Shown here in pieces: positions 9,467 through 17,232 of a DNA stretch of 46,155 nucleotides. The DNA comes from an uncultured Xanthomonas sp. (GTDB lineage: Bacteria > Pseudomonadota > Gammaproteobacteria > Xanthomonadales > Xanthomonadaceae), in contig CALTTS010000021.1 of assembly GCA_943912265.1 (NCBI GenBank), positions 1 to 46,155 on the forward strand, written 5' to 3'. The stretch's first letter is position 1. Each line of letters starts with the position of its first letter. The translations under genes and the position numbers were made by a program. A model generated the notes under the pieces. The model was given only the letters and a program-made list of their open reading frames with translations, made no database searches and was not told where the DNA came from.

Positions 9467-10638
9467 GGCCCGCGCGCGTCCAGGGCCGCCACCGCCGGCA
9501 GGGTCTTGCCTTCGAGGAATTCGAGGAAGGCGCCGCCGCCGGTGGAGATGTAGCCCACCTTGTCGGCGATGCCGTACTTGTCCACCGCCGCCAGGGTGTC
9601 GCCGCCGCCGGCGATCGAGAACGCCGGCGAGGCGGCGATCGCCCTGGCCAGCGTTTCGGTGCCGTGGCTGAAGGCCTCGAACTCGAACACGCCCACCGGG
9701 CCGTTCCACACCACCGTGCCGGCCCTGGCGATCAGCGCGGCATAGCGCGCGGCGGTGTCCGGGCCGATGTCGAGGATCAGGTCGTCCGCGGCCACGTCGG
9801 CCACCGCCTTCACCGTCGCCGGCGCATCGGGCAGGAACTGCTTGGCGGTCACCACGTCGCTGGGCAGCGGGATGTCGGCGCCGCGCGCCCTGGCGTCGGC
9901 GACGATCTTGCGCGCGGTGTCCAGCAGGTCCGGCTCGCACAGCGACTTGCCCACCGGCAGCCCGGCCGCGGCGATGAAGGTGTTGGCGATGCCGCCGCCG
10001 ACGATCAGCTGGTCCACCTTGTCCACCAGGTTGGTCAGCAGCTCCAGCTTGGTCGACACCTTGCTGCCGGCGACGATGGCCAGCAGCGGCTTGGCCGGGT
10101 GTTCCAGCGCCTTGGCCAGCGCATCCAGCTCGGCCATCAGCAGCGGGCCGCCGGCAGCCACCGGCGCGTACTTGATGACGCCGTGGGTGGAGGCCTGGGC
10201 GCGGTGCGCGGTGCCGAAGGCGTCCATCACGAACACGTCGCACAGCGCGGCGTACTTCTTCGCCAGCGCGTCGTCGTCCTTGGCCTCGCCGACGTTCATC
10301 CGGCAGTTTTCCAGCAGCACGATCCGGCCCGGCTCCACCTGCACACCGTCCACCCAGTCGCGCAGCAGCGGCACCGGCACGTGCAGCAGTTCGGCCAGGC
10401 GCGTGGCCACCGGCGCCAGCGAATCCTCCTCGGTCCACGTGCCTTCCTTCGGCCGGCCCAGGTGCGACATGACCATCACCGCCGCGCCCTGCTTCAGCGC
10501 CAGCTGCAGCGTCGGCAGCGAGGCGAGGATGCGCTGTTCGGAGGTGATGCGGCCCTGCTCGATCGGCACGTTCAGATCCTGGCGGATCAGCACGCGCTTG
10601 CCGGCGAGGTCGAGGTCGGTCATGCGGACGATGGACAT
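9463..10638 (-). CDS. pgk: Phosphoglycerate kinase
   Basis: Interconverts 1,3-bisphosphoglycerate + ADP and 3-phosphoglycerate + ATP. The 391-residue product has the N-terminal substrate motif RQDLNVPIEQGRI, GSKVSTKLELL before the interdomain region, and C-terminal nucleotide-site segments AGGGDTLAAVDKYG and STGGGAFLEFLEG. The ATG at 10638 has a GGGAG ribosome-binding site. A GACAAT promoter candidate lies 36 bases upstream. The stop overlaps the start of the HAD phosphatase gene, forming a two-gene unit. Confidence 0.96.
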   Translation of the reverse strand: MSIVRMTDLDLAGKRVLIRQDLNVPIEQGRITSEQRILASLPTLQLALKQGAAVMVMSHLGRPKEGTWTEEDSLAPVATRLAELLHVPVPLLRDWVDGVQVEPGRIVLLENCRMNVGEAKDDDALAKKYAALCDVFVMDAFGTAHRAQASTHGVIKYAPVAAGGPLLMAELDALAKALEHPAKPLLAIVAGSKVSTKLELLTNLVDKVDQLIVGGGIANTFIAAAGLPVGKSLCEPDLLDTARKIVADARARGADIPLPSDVVTAKQFLPDAPATVKAVADVAADDLILDIGPDTAARYAALIARAGTVVWNGPVGVFEFEAFSHGTETLARAIAASPAFSIAGGGDTLAAVDKYGIADKVGYISTGGGAFLEFLEGKTLPAVAALDARGP

Positions 10639-10673
10639 GCGGGCTCCCGTGGGGGAAGTGGACGAAAGCGTCC

Positions 10674-10702
10674 ATTGTCCGGCCTGCGCCCGTCACCGGC
10701 AA
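10674..10702 (-). promoter_or_regulatory. Candidate sigma-70 promoter of pgk
   Basis: Minus-strand -35 TTGCCG (10697-10702), a 17-base spacer and -10 GACAAT (10674-10679). It gives a leader of about 30 bases to the pgk ATG. Confidence 0.55.
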
Positions 10703-10774
10703 ACGCCGGCGGCGCCCTCAAGAACCGGGGAACCGGGCCGACATCGTGGAATCGTTCCCAGCCGACCCGACCCG

Positions 10775-11842
10775 ATGGACTCCAGCCCGGCCAGCCGCAG
10801 CGTCGACGACCACATCCGCTCGGTCTCCGGCATGTCCGAATCGCTGCTGGGCGAGCTGGGGCGCTCGCTGCAGCGGATCGACGAGATCAACCGCACCACC
10901 CGCATCATCTCGATGAACGCCCGCATCGAAGCGGTGCGGATCGGCGCGGCCGGGCGCGGCTTCGGGGTGATCGCCGAGGAAATGGACCAGCTGTCGCGGC
11001 GCGTGGCCGACACCACCCGCGAGATCGGCCACATGGCGCACGACACCGGCGGCGCGCTGCGCGGCACGCTCGGCCAGCTGGAGGACGACGTGCGCCGCAC
11101 CCGCCTGACCGAACTGGCGCTGGCCAACATCGACCTGATCGACCGCAACCTGTACGAACGCAGCTGCGACGTGCGCTGGTGGGCCACCGACGGCGCCGTG
11201 GTGGCCGCCGTCAACAACGGCAGCCCGGCCGACATCGCGCACGCCGCGCGCCGGCTCGGCCAGATCCTCGACTCCTACACCGTCTATTTCGACCTCGTGC
11301 TGGCCGGGCCGGACGGCCGCATCGTCGCCAACGGCCGCCCGGATGCGTTCGCCTCGGCCGGGCGCGACGCCGGCGACAGCGCGTGGTTCAAGACGGCGAT
11401 GAACACCCGCAGCGGCGAGCAGTTCGGCTTCCAGAGCGTGCACGCCAGCCCGCTGGCCAACGGCGAGCGGGTGCTGGTCTATTCCTGCACCGTGCGCGAA
11501 GGCGGGCGCGTCAACGGCCGGGTGCTGGGCGTGCTCGGCATCGTGTTCCGCTGGGACGCGCTGGCGCAGACCGTGCTGCTGCGCACCCCGCTGTCGGAAG
11601 GCGAGTGGGCGCGCAGCTGCGCCTGCATCGTCGACCGCGACGGCCACGTGCTGGCCGATTCGGCCGGCCGGCAACTGCGGGAGGACCTCGCCTTCCCGGG
11701 CATGGCCGAGCTGCTCGCCAGCCCGCGCGCGGCGACGACCGTCGAGCTGGCCGGGCGCCGCCACTGCATCGCCCATGCCGCCTCGCCCGGCTACGGGACC
11801 TATGCCACCGGCTGGCATTCGCTGATCCTGCAGGCGCTGTGA
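10775..11842 (+). CDS. Soluble methyl-accepting-type sensor: N-terminal MA segment, C-terminal Cache-like domain
   Basis: The 355-residue product has no signal peptide and no convincing membrane segment. Residues about 35-85 match the hairpin tip of chemoreceptor signalling domains (SMNARIEAVRIGAAGRGFGV then IAEEMDQLSRRV), where CheA and CheW would bind. Only a short coiled-coil stretch surrounds that tip. Residues about 120-350 look like a Cache/PAS-type sensor, starting DRNLYERSCDVRWWATDG. The domain order is thus opposite to classical membrane receptors. No che genes lie nearby. It converges on the GGDEF gene with 16 bases between stops. Role as a cytoplasmic receptor is inferred; the ligand is unknown. 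Confidence 0.75.
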   Translation: MDSSPASRSVDDHIRSVSGMSESLLGELGRSLQRIDEINRTTRIISMNARIEAVRIGAAGRGFGVIAEEMDQLSRRVADTTREIGHMAHDTGGALRGTLGQLEDDVRRTRLTELALANIDLIDRNLYERSCDVRWWATDGAVVAAVNNGSPADIAHAARRLGQILDSYTVYFDLVLAGPDGRIVANGRPDAFASAGRDAGDSAWFKTAMNTRSGEQFGFQSVHASPLANGERVLVYSCTVREGGRVNGRVLGVLGIVFRWDALAQTVLLRTPLSEGEWARSCACIVDRDGHVLADSAGRQLREDLAFPGMAELLASPRAATTVELAGRRHCIAHAASPGYGTYATGWHSLILQAL

Positions 11843-11858
11843 AACGCCGCCGCCGCGG

Positions 11859-13580
11859 TCACACCGAAAAGCGGTCGCGGCCGTTGTTCTTGGCCCGGTA
11901 CAAGGCCTCGTCGGCCTGCGCCATCGCCAGCTTGATGTCCAGCCCGGTTTCCGGCCCGGCCACGGCGACGCCGATGCTCACCGTGAGCCGGCCGAGCACG
12001 GAACCGCCGTGGGCGATGTCGGCCGCGCGCACCGCATCGCAGATGCGCTGGGCGACGATCAGCGCCGGCTCCAGGTCCGCGCCGGGCAGCAGCACCACGA
12101 ACTCCTCGCCGCCGCTGCGGATCAGCTCGTCGTCCGGGCTGCGCAGGGCGCTGCGGATCAGCCCGACCACGCGCTTGAGCAGGGTGTCGCCGGCCGGGTG
12201 GCCGTAGCGGTCGTTGTAGGCCTTGAAGAAATCGATGTCGAGCACCAGCACGCCGATCGACGCGCGGGTGGCGGTCTTGAGCATCGCGGCCGGGTCGGCG
12301 ATGCGCTCGTGCAGGGCGCGCACGTTGTAGGCGCCGGTCAGCGCGTCGACCCGGGTCATCCGGTCCAGCTCGGCCACAGCCTGGCGCAGTTCAGCGGTGC
12401 GCGCCTGCACTTCCTGCTCGCGCTGGCTGGTCAGCTCGCGCTGCCGGTCCAGGGCCAGGCTGAGCTTGCGGTAGGCCTCGTTCAGGCGCCCGGACATCAT
12501 CACGATGGCGTTGGCGAGCGGCCGCAGTTCCTCGGGCAGCGCGCGCACCCGCTCGATGTCCGCCTCGCGCCCGAGCGCGTAGTCCTGCAGGACACCCAGC
12601 AGATCGTCTACCGCCGCGCCCATGCGCCGCATCTGGTAGCGCGAGGCCACCAGCACCCCGACCACCACCAGCAGCAACAGCGCCGTCATCAGCAGGATGC
12701 GCTGCAGCATCACGTGAAGCAGCAATGCACGCGGGGCACCGACGTAGATGGTCCAGCCGTTGTGCAAAGGCTCGGCCGAAAAGAACGCATCGCGGCCACC
12801 CAGCACGCCAGGCACGAGCAGCACCTTGCCCCCGGCATGGTCGAGCGCAGGCCCGGCCGACGCAAACGGCGTGCCCGCCACCGATTGCCCGAACCCGTAA
12901 CCCAGCCGCGGGCCGGCATAGATCACGTGACCGGTGCGATCGACCAGCAGCATTTCGTAATCGCGGGCACGCAGCGACTCGACACTGGGCGCAGTCAACG
13001 AACGGATGTCGACGGCACCGGCCAGCACGCCGTCGAATCGGCCGTTGCGGCGCAGCGGCGCTGCCAGCACGACGACGTTCTCCTTGCCCAGTCCACTGCT
13101 GTGCAGCGCGTTGGATGCCCAGGACTCGCCGCTGTCGCGGACGTGGGCGAAATATTCCTGATCGATCTGGGTGCCGCGCGAACGCGGCGGGTACTTCCAT
13201 TCGGGCAGGGCCAGCTGCAGATGACCTTCGCGGTCCACCAGCACGACGCCGCCCAGGCCCGGATAGCTTTTCTGCAGACGGATGATGTCGGCCTGCCAGG
13301 TCAGCCCGGAGGTCGACGTGTCGGCCAGCATCGTCACCGCCGACAGGTGATTGGCCACGTACTCGTCGATGTTGCTGCCCAGCAACCGGGCCGTGCTGGC
13401 CACGCCATCGCGCAACTGCTCGCGTTCGGTGCGGTACTGCAGCCAGGAATAGAGCGTGCCGAACAGCAGCGCCGGCACCACCGTCACCACCAGCAGCCAG
13501 CGCCGGAAGCCGCCCAGCAAGGACACCTGCCGTGTATCCGCGGCAGGTGCCGTTGCATCATCGGGGCGAAGGCCGCTCAT
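11859..13580 (-). CDS. Membrane Cache-GGDEF diguanylate cyclase
   Basis: The 573-residue product has a transmembrane segment at about 27-47, a large periplasmic dCache-type sensor (about 50-290), a second membrane segment (about 293-315), and a HAMP-like/coiled-coil linker (about 320-410). A GGDEF domain follows, with active-site GGEEF at 490-494 and upstream DIDFFKAYNDRYGH. It should make cyclic-di-GMP from two GTP. At the usual inhibitory-site position (RxxD five residues before GGEEF) the sequence reads SPDD, so Arg is missing in register. The start MSGLRPDD at 13580 lies 6 bases from a TAGCAT box. Confidence 0.9.
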   Translation of the reverse strand: MSGLRPDDATAPAADTRQVSLLGGFRRWLLVVTVVPALLFGTLYSWLQYRTEREQLRDGVASTARLLGSNIDEYVANHLSAVTMLADTSTSGLTWQADIIRLQKSYPGLGGVVLVDREGHLQLALPEWKYPPRSRGTQIDQEYFAHVRDSGESWASNALHSSGLGKENVVVLAAPLRRNGRFDGVLAGAVDIRSLTAPSVESLRARDYEMLLVDRTGHVIYAGPRLGYGFGQSVAGTPFASAGPALDHAGGKVLLVPGVLGGRDAFFSAEPLHNGWTIYVGAPRALLLHVMLQRILLMTALLLLVVVGVLVASRYQMRRMGAAVDDLLGVLQDYALGREADIERVRALPEELRPLANAIVMMSGRLNEAYRKLSLALDRQRELTSQREQEVQARTAELRQAVAELDRMTRVDALTGAYNVRALHERIADPAAMLKTATRASIGVLVLDIDFFKAYNDRYGHPAGDTLLKRVVGLIRSALRSPDDELIRSGGEEFVVLLPGADLEPALIVAQRICDAVRAADIAHGGSVLGRLTVSIGVAVAGPETGLDIKLAMAQADEALYRAKNNGRDRFSV

Positions 13581-13586
13581 CGGCGC

Positions 13587-13615
13587 ATGCTAGCGGATGT
13601 TGCCGCTGCCGGCAG
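13587..13615 (-). promoter_or_regulatory. Candidate leaderless promoter of the GGDEF gene
   Basis: Minus-strand -35 CTGCCG (13610-13615), a 17-base spacer and -10 TAGCAT (13587-13592), with 6 bases to the ATG at 13580. Transcription would start at about the first codon. It overlaps a hairpin that follows gapA. Confidence 0.4.
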
Positions 13616-13631
13616 GGACCGCCGACAGCGG
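13603..13631 (-). terminator. Imperfect hairpin after gapA
   Basis: CCGCTG (minus strand) pairs with CAGCGG, with an inner GGC/GCC pairing across a two-base mismatch, 14 bases beyond the gapA stop. There is no T-tract. It may slow or end gapA transcription before the GGDEF gene. Confidence 0.3.
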
Positions 13632-13644
13632 GGAATGCGGCCGC

Positions 13645-14649
13645 TCAGCGGTTCGCGATGACCCGGGCCAGTTCCAGGCACTTGTTGGAATAACCCCATT
13701 CGTTGTCGTACCAGCTCACCAGCTTGACGAAGGTATCGTCCAGCGCGATGCCGGCCTTGGCATCGAAGATGGATGTGTGCGCATCGCCGCGGAAGTCCGT
13801 GGCCACCACCATGTCCTCGGTGTAGCCGAGGATGCCCTTCAGCGCGCCTTCGCTCTGCGCCTTCACCTCGGCGCAGATGGCCTCGTAGGTGGCCGGCTTT
13901 TCGAGTTCGACGGTCAGGTCCACCACCGAGACGTCCGAGGTGGGCACGCGGAAGCTCATGCCGGTCAGCTTCTTGTTGAGCGCCGGGATCACCTTGCCCA
14001 CGGCCTTGGCCGCGCCGGTCGAGGACGGAATGATGTTCTCGAGGATGCCGCGTCCGCCGCGCCAATCCTTGTGGCTCGGGCCATCGACGGTCTTCTGGGT
14101 TGCGGTGGCGGCATGCACCGTGGTCATCAGGCCGCGCTTGATGCCCCACTTGTCGTTGATCACCTTGGCCAGCGGCGCAAGGCAGTTGGTGGTGCACGAG
14201 GCGTTGGAGACGATCGCCTGTCCGGCGTAGGTCTCGTGGTTCACGCCGTAGACGAACATCGGCGTGTCGTCCTTGGACGGCGCCGACATCATCACCTTCT
14301 TCGCGCCGGCCGCCAGGTGCTTTTCGGCCAGCTCCTTGGTCAGGAACAGGCCGGTGGACTCGATGACGATCTCGGCGCCGATCTCGTCCCACTTGAGGTT
14401 GGCCGGGTCGCGCTCGGCGGTGAGGCGGATCTTCTTGCCGTTGACCAGCAGTTGGCCGTTCTCCACCGCCACGTCACCGTCGAAACGGCCATGCACCGAG
14501 TCGTACTTGAGCATGTACGCCAGATAGTCCGGATCAAGCAGGTCGTTGATGCCGACGACCTCGATGTCGCCGGCGAAGTTCTGCACGGCCGAGCGCAGCA
14601 CGTTGCGCCCGATGCGGCCGAAGCCGTTGATGCCGATCTTGATGCTCAT
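13645..14649 (-). CDS. gapA: Glyceraldehyde-3-phosphate dehydrogenase, type I
   Basis: Oxidises glyceraldehyde-3-phosphate to 1,3-bisphosphoglycerate with reduction of NAD+. The 334-residue product begins MSIKIGINGFGRIGRNVLRS (Rossmann fold). Asp36 in GINDL favours NAD over NADP. The catalytic Cys152 lies in SNASCTTNCLAPL, and SWYDNEWGYS is near the C-terminus. The ATG at 14649 has CAGGAGC upstream. Divergent from ompW across 167 bases that hold an FNR-type box. Part of the same-strand group pyk, pgk, gapA, tkt. Confidence 0.97.
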   Translation of the reverse strand: MSIKIGINGFGRIGRNVLRSAVQNFAGDIEVVGINDLLDPDYLAYMLKYDSVHGRFDGDVAVENGQLLVNGKKIRLTAERDPANLKWDEIGAEIVIESTGLFLTKELAEKHLAAGAKKVMMSAPSKDDTPMFVYGVNHETYAGQAIVSNASCTTNCLAPLAKVINDKWGIKRGLMTTVHAATATQKTVDGPSHKDWRGGRGILENIIPSSTGAAKAVGKVIPALNKKLTGMSFRVPTSDVSVVDLTVELEKPATYEAICAEVKAQSEGALKGILGYTEDMVVATDFRGDAHTSIFDAKAGIALDDTFVKLVSWYDNEWGYSNKCLELARVIANR

Positions 14650-14695
14650 GACGCGCGATGCTCCTGAAAAAGGGATGGCGGGTTTGGGGACCGCA

Positions 14696-14701
14696 AGTTT
14701 A
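14696..14701 (-). promoter_or_regulatory. Candidate -10 box of gapA
   Basis: TAAACT on the minus strand lies 46 bases before the gapA ATG; the -35 is weak. From this -10 the FNR-type box at 14746-14759 would be centred near -62 to -63, close to a class I activator position. Confidence 0.35.
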
Positions 14702-14745
14702 ACCGACGCGCTCCTGTCGGCCTGAAAACGCTATCGGAACGTCAT

Positions 14746-14759
14746 TTGATCGTAATCAA
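14746..14759. promoter_or_regulatory. Perfect FNR/Anr-type binding site
   Basis: TTGAT-CGTA-ATCAA is an exact match to the FNR-family consensus TTGAT-N4-ATCAA. Its centre is 41.5 bases upstream of the start point predicted from the ompW -10 candidate at 14782-14787, the classic class II activator position. In E. coli ompW is an FNR target (known biology). The site may also serve divergent gapA. Confidence 0.75.
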
Positions 14760-14781
14760 GGCGTTAAGCGGAACCGGGGCG

Positions 14782-14787
14782 GAAACT
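14782..14787 (+). promoter_or_regulatory. Candidate -10 box of ompW
   Basis: GAAACT, followed by GGCCCC, lies at the correct distance from the FNR-type box and predicts a 23-base leader to the ATG at 14817. The poor match to TATAAT and lack of a -35 fit an activator-dependent promoter. Confidence 0.4.
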
Positions 14788-14816
14788 GGCCCCACTTTCC
14801 ACAGACGAGCACCATC

Positions 14817-15440
14817 ATGAAGCACTCCCTCGCGCTGTCCCTGCTTGCCCTGGCCGCCGCAGGCGTCGCCTCCCCCGCCTTCGCCGAAGCGAAGGGCGAC
14901 TGGACCTTGGGCGTCGGCGTCCACCAGGTTGCCCCGAAATCCGACAACGGCAAGCTGGTCAACGGCACCCTGCCGCTCGACGTCGGCAACAGCATCCGTC
15001 CGACCATCACCTTCGAATATTTCGTGGCCGACAACCTCGGCGTCGAAGTCTTGGGCGCGCTGCCGTTCAAGCATGACATCAACATCAACGGCCTCGGCAA
15101 GGTCGGCAGCACCAAGCAGCTGCCGCCTGTGGTTTCGCTGCAGTACCACTTCGCCAACAGCAGCAAGTTCACCCCGTTCGTGGGCGTGGGCGTCAACTAC
15201 ACCCGCTTCTTCGGCACCGACACCAAGGGTGCGCTGAAGGGCTCGGACATCGACCTCGGCAGCTCGTGGGGCGTGGCCGCGCATGCCGGCCTGGACTTCG
15301 CCGTCACCGACAAGAGCGCCGTGCGCGTGGACGTGCGCTGGGCCGACATCGACAGCAAGGTCAAGCTGGACGGCGCCAAGATCGGCACCGCCAACATCGA
15401 CCCGATGGTCTACGGCGTGGCCTACGTCCTGAAGTTCTGA
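14817..15440 (+). CDS. ompW: Outer membrane protein OmpW family
   Basis: This small eight-stranded outer-membrane beta-barrel of the OmpW family is associated with passage of small hydrophobic molecules and stress adaptation. The 207-residue precursor has a clear signal peptide (MKHSLALSLLALAAAGVASP, cleavage after AFA) and a mature barrel with alternating aromatic strands. It includes LPPVVSLQYHF and FVGVGVNYTRFF, and ends in Phe (GVAYVLKF), the usual C-terminal signature for BAM-mediated insertion. It is monocistronic: an FNR-type box lies upstream and a strong terminator downstream. Confidence 0.93.
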   Translation: MKHSLALSLLALAAAGVASPAFAEAKGDWTLGVGVHQVAPKSDNGKLVNGTLPLDVGNSIRPTITFEYFVADNLGVEVLGALPFKHDININGLGKVGSTKQLPPVVSLQYHFANSSKFTPFVGVGVNYTRFFGTDTKGALKGSDIDLGSSWGVAAHAGLDFAVTDKSAVRVDVRWADIDSKVKLDGAKIGTANIDPMVYGVAYVLKF

Positions 15441-15469
15441 TCCTGCCGCCGGACGCGGCGGGAAAAGGC

Positions 15470-15507
15470 GGCGGCATGCGTTTTCTCCGGACGCATGCCG
15501 CCTTTTT
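15470..15507 (+). terminator. Rho-independent terminator of ompW
   Basis: An 11-bp perfect G+C-rich stem (15470-15480 with 15492-15502), an 11-base loop and a run of five Ts (15503-15507). It starts 29 bases after the ompW stop and is the clearest intrinsic terminator in the window. Confidence 0.85.
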
Positions 15508-15542
15508 CGTGTCCGCCGCCCGGCGCCGCGACGGCCGGGCGC

Positions 15543-15548
15543 TAGACT
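15543..15548 (+). promoter_or_regulatory. Candidate leaderless -10 box of the S1/P1 nuclease gene
   Basis: TAGACT is separated from the ATG at 15556 by exactly 7 bases, the same geometry as at pilR. No ribosome-binding site is present. The -35 region is poor. Confidence 0.4.
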
Positions 15549-15555
15549 GCCGCGC

Positions 15556-16374
15556 ATGAACACGCTCATCGCCCGCTCCGCCCTCGTCCTGGCCGCCGCA
15601 CTGGCGGCCGTCCCGTCCGCCGCGCTCGCCTGGGGCGCCACCGGCCACCGCATGGTGGCCCGCCTGGCCGAGCAGCAGCTCACGCCGCAGGCCCGCGCCG
15701 GCATCGCCGCGCTGCTGGCCGGAGAGCCGGACCCGACCCTGGCCGGCATCGCCAACTGGGCCGACGAGCTGCGCGGCAGCGACCCGGTGCTCGGCAAGGC
15801 CAGCGCCCGCTGGCACTACGTCAACCTCGCCGACCACGGCTGCAGCTACGATCCGCCCCGCGACTGCCCGGACGGCAATTGCGCGATCGAGGCCATCCGC
15901 CGCCAGACCGCCATCCTCGGCGATGCCTCGCAGACGCCGCAGGCGCGCCTGCAGGCGCTGAAATTCGTCGTCCACCTCGTCGGCGACGTGCACCAGCCGA
16001 TGCATGCCGGCCATGCCCGCGACAAGGGCGGCAACGACGTCCAGATCAACTACCGGGGCAAGGGCAGCAACCTGCACAGCCTGTGGGACAGCGGCATGCT
16101 GCGCACCGTCCCCGGCGACGAGGACCGCCTGCTGGCCACGCTGGACGCGCTGCCCGCCCCGCCGCGCGACCGGGCCGCGCCGCTGCCGCCCGATGATGCC
16201 GCGGCCTGGGCCGTGCAGTCCTGCCGGATCGTGCTGCAGCCCGGCGCGTATCCGCCGGGCGCGAAGATCGGCGACGACTACATCGCCGCCTGGCTGCCGG
16301 TGGAGGAGCGCCAGCTGCGGCTCGCCGGCCAGCGCCTGGCCGTGCTGCTCGATGCCGTGTTCGCCACGCCCTGA
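15556..16374 (+). CDS. Secreted S1/P1-family nuclease
   Basis: The 272-residue precursor has a signal peptide ending AALA before Trp26. In this family the mature N-terminal Trp itself binds zinc. Other trinuclear-zinc ligands are visible: His31 in WGATGHRM, Asp in NWADELRG, His in WHYVNLADH, His and Asp in HLVGDVHQPMHAG, and the DKGGND and NLHSLWD motifs. The family cleaves single-stranded DNA and RNA and 3'-nucleotides; here the enzyme should be periplasmic or extracellular. The next gene follows after 31 bases, so the two may be co-transcribed. Confidence 0.92.
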   Translation: MNTLIARSALVLAAALAAVPSAALAWGATGHRMVARLAEQQLTPQARAGIAALLAGEPDPTLAGIANWADELRGSDPVLGKASARWHYVNLADHGCSYDPPRDCPDGNCAIEAIRRQTAILGDASQTPQARLQALKFVVHLVGDVHQPMHAGHARDKGGNDVQINYRGKGSNLHSLWDSGMLRTVPGDEDRLLATLDALPAPPRDRAAPLPPDDAAAWAVQSCRIVLQPGAYPPGAKIGDDYIAAWLPVEERQLRLAGQRLAVLLDAVFATP

Positions 16375-16405
16375 ACCCTGCGCGACCGGAACCGGAGCCT
16401 CCCGC

Positions 16406-17224
16406 ATGTCCGTGCATGTCGTCCCCTTCTTCCATGCCGCCAGCCACACCTTCACCTACGTGGTGTCGGACCCGGACAGCGGGCAGGCGGCGATCATCGA
16501 CCCGGCGTTCGACTACGACCCGGCCAGCGGCGAACGCGGCACCGCTTCGGCCCAGGCACTGCTCGACCACGTCGCCGCGCAAGGCCTGCAGGTGCAATGG
16601 CTGCTGGAAACCCATGCCCACGCCGACCACCTCTCGGCCGCGCCGTGGCTGAAGCGGCAGCTGCCCGGCGCGAAACTCGGCATCGGCGCGGGCATCGCCC
16701 GGGTGCAGCGCCACTTCGCGCCGGCATACGGGCTGGACCGCGGCTTCGCCGGCGGCGGTACCGGATTCGACCACCTGTTCGACGACGGCGAGCATTTCGC
16801 CCTCGGCCGCCTGCCGGCCCGGGTGATCGCCGTGCCCGGCCACACCCCGGACAGCATCGCCTACCTGATCGGCGACGCGCTGTTCCCCGGCGATTCGATC
16901 TTCATGCCCGACGGCGGCACCGCGCGCTGCGATTTCCCCGGCGGCGACGCGGCCACGCTGTACCGCTCGATCCGCCGGCTGTTCGCGCTGCCGGGCCAGA
17001 CCCGCATGTTCGTCTGCCACGACTACGGCCCAGGCGGGCGCGACGTGGCCTGCGAGACCACGATCGCCGCGCAGAAAGCCGGCAACATCCACGTCCGCGA
17101 CGGCATCGGCGAAGCCGCGTTCGTGCGCCTGCGCAGCGAGCGCGACGCCGCGCTGGCACCGCCGGCACTGATCGGCCCGGCCATCGAGGCCAACATCCAG
17201 GGCTTGCAGGCGCCCGTGCCCTGA
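16406..17224 (+). CDS. MBL-fold metallohydrolase, persulfide dioxygenase-like
   Basis: The 272-residue metallo-beta-lactamase-fold protein has THAHADH at 69-75, GHT at 145-147, Asp163 in GDALFPGDSIF and His205 in VCHDYGP. The motif GGTARCDFPGGD (170-181) marks the ETHE1/BLH persulfide-dioxygenase group rather than glyoxalase II. Such enzymes oxidise glutathione persulfide to sulfite. No rhodanese, sulfide:quinone reductase or BigR-type regulator is adjacent. The start MSVHVVPFFHAASHT has CCGGAG upstream. Subgroup assignment is fairly good; the substrate is inferred. Confidence 0.82.
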   Translation: MSVHVVPFFHAASHTFTYVVSDPDSGQAAIIDPAFDYDPASGERGTASAQALLDHVAAQGLQVQWLLETHAHADHLSAAPWLKRQLPGAKLGIGAGIARVQRHFAPAYGLDRGFAGGGTGFDHLFDDGEHFALGRLPARVIAVPGHTPDSIAYLIGDALFPGDSIFMPDGGTARCDFPGGDAATLYRSIRRLFALPGQTRMFVCHDYGPGGRDVACETTIAAQKAGNIHVRDGIGEAAFVRLRSERDAALAPPALIGPAIEANIQGLQAPVP

Positions 17225-17232
17225 CGCCCGGC

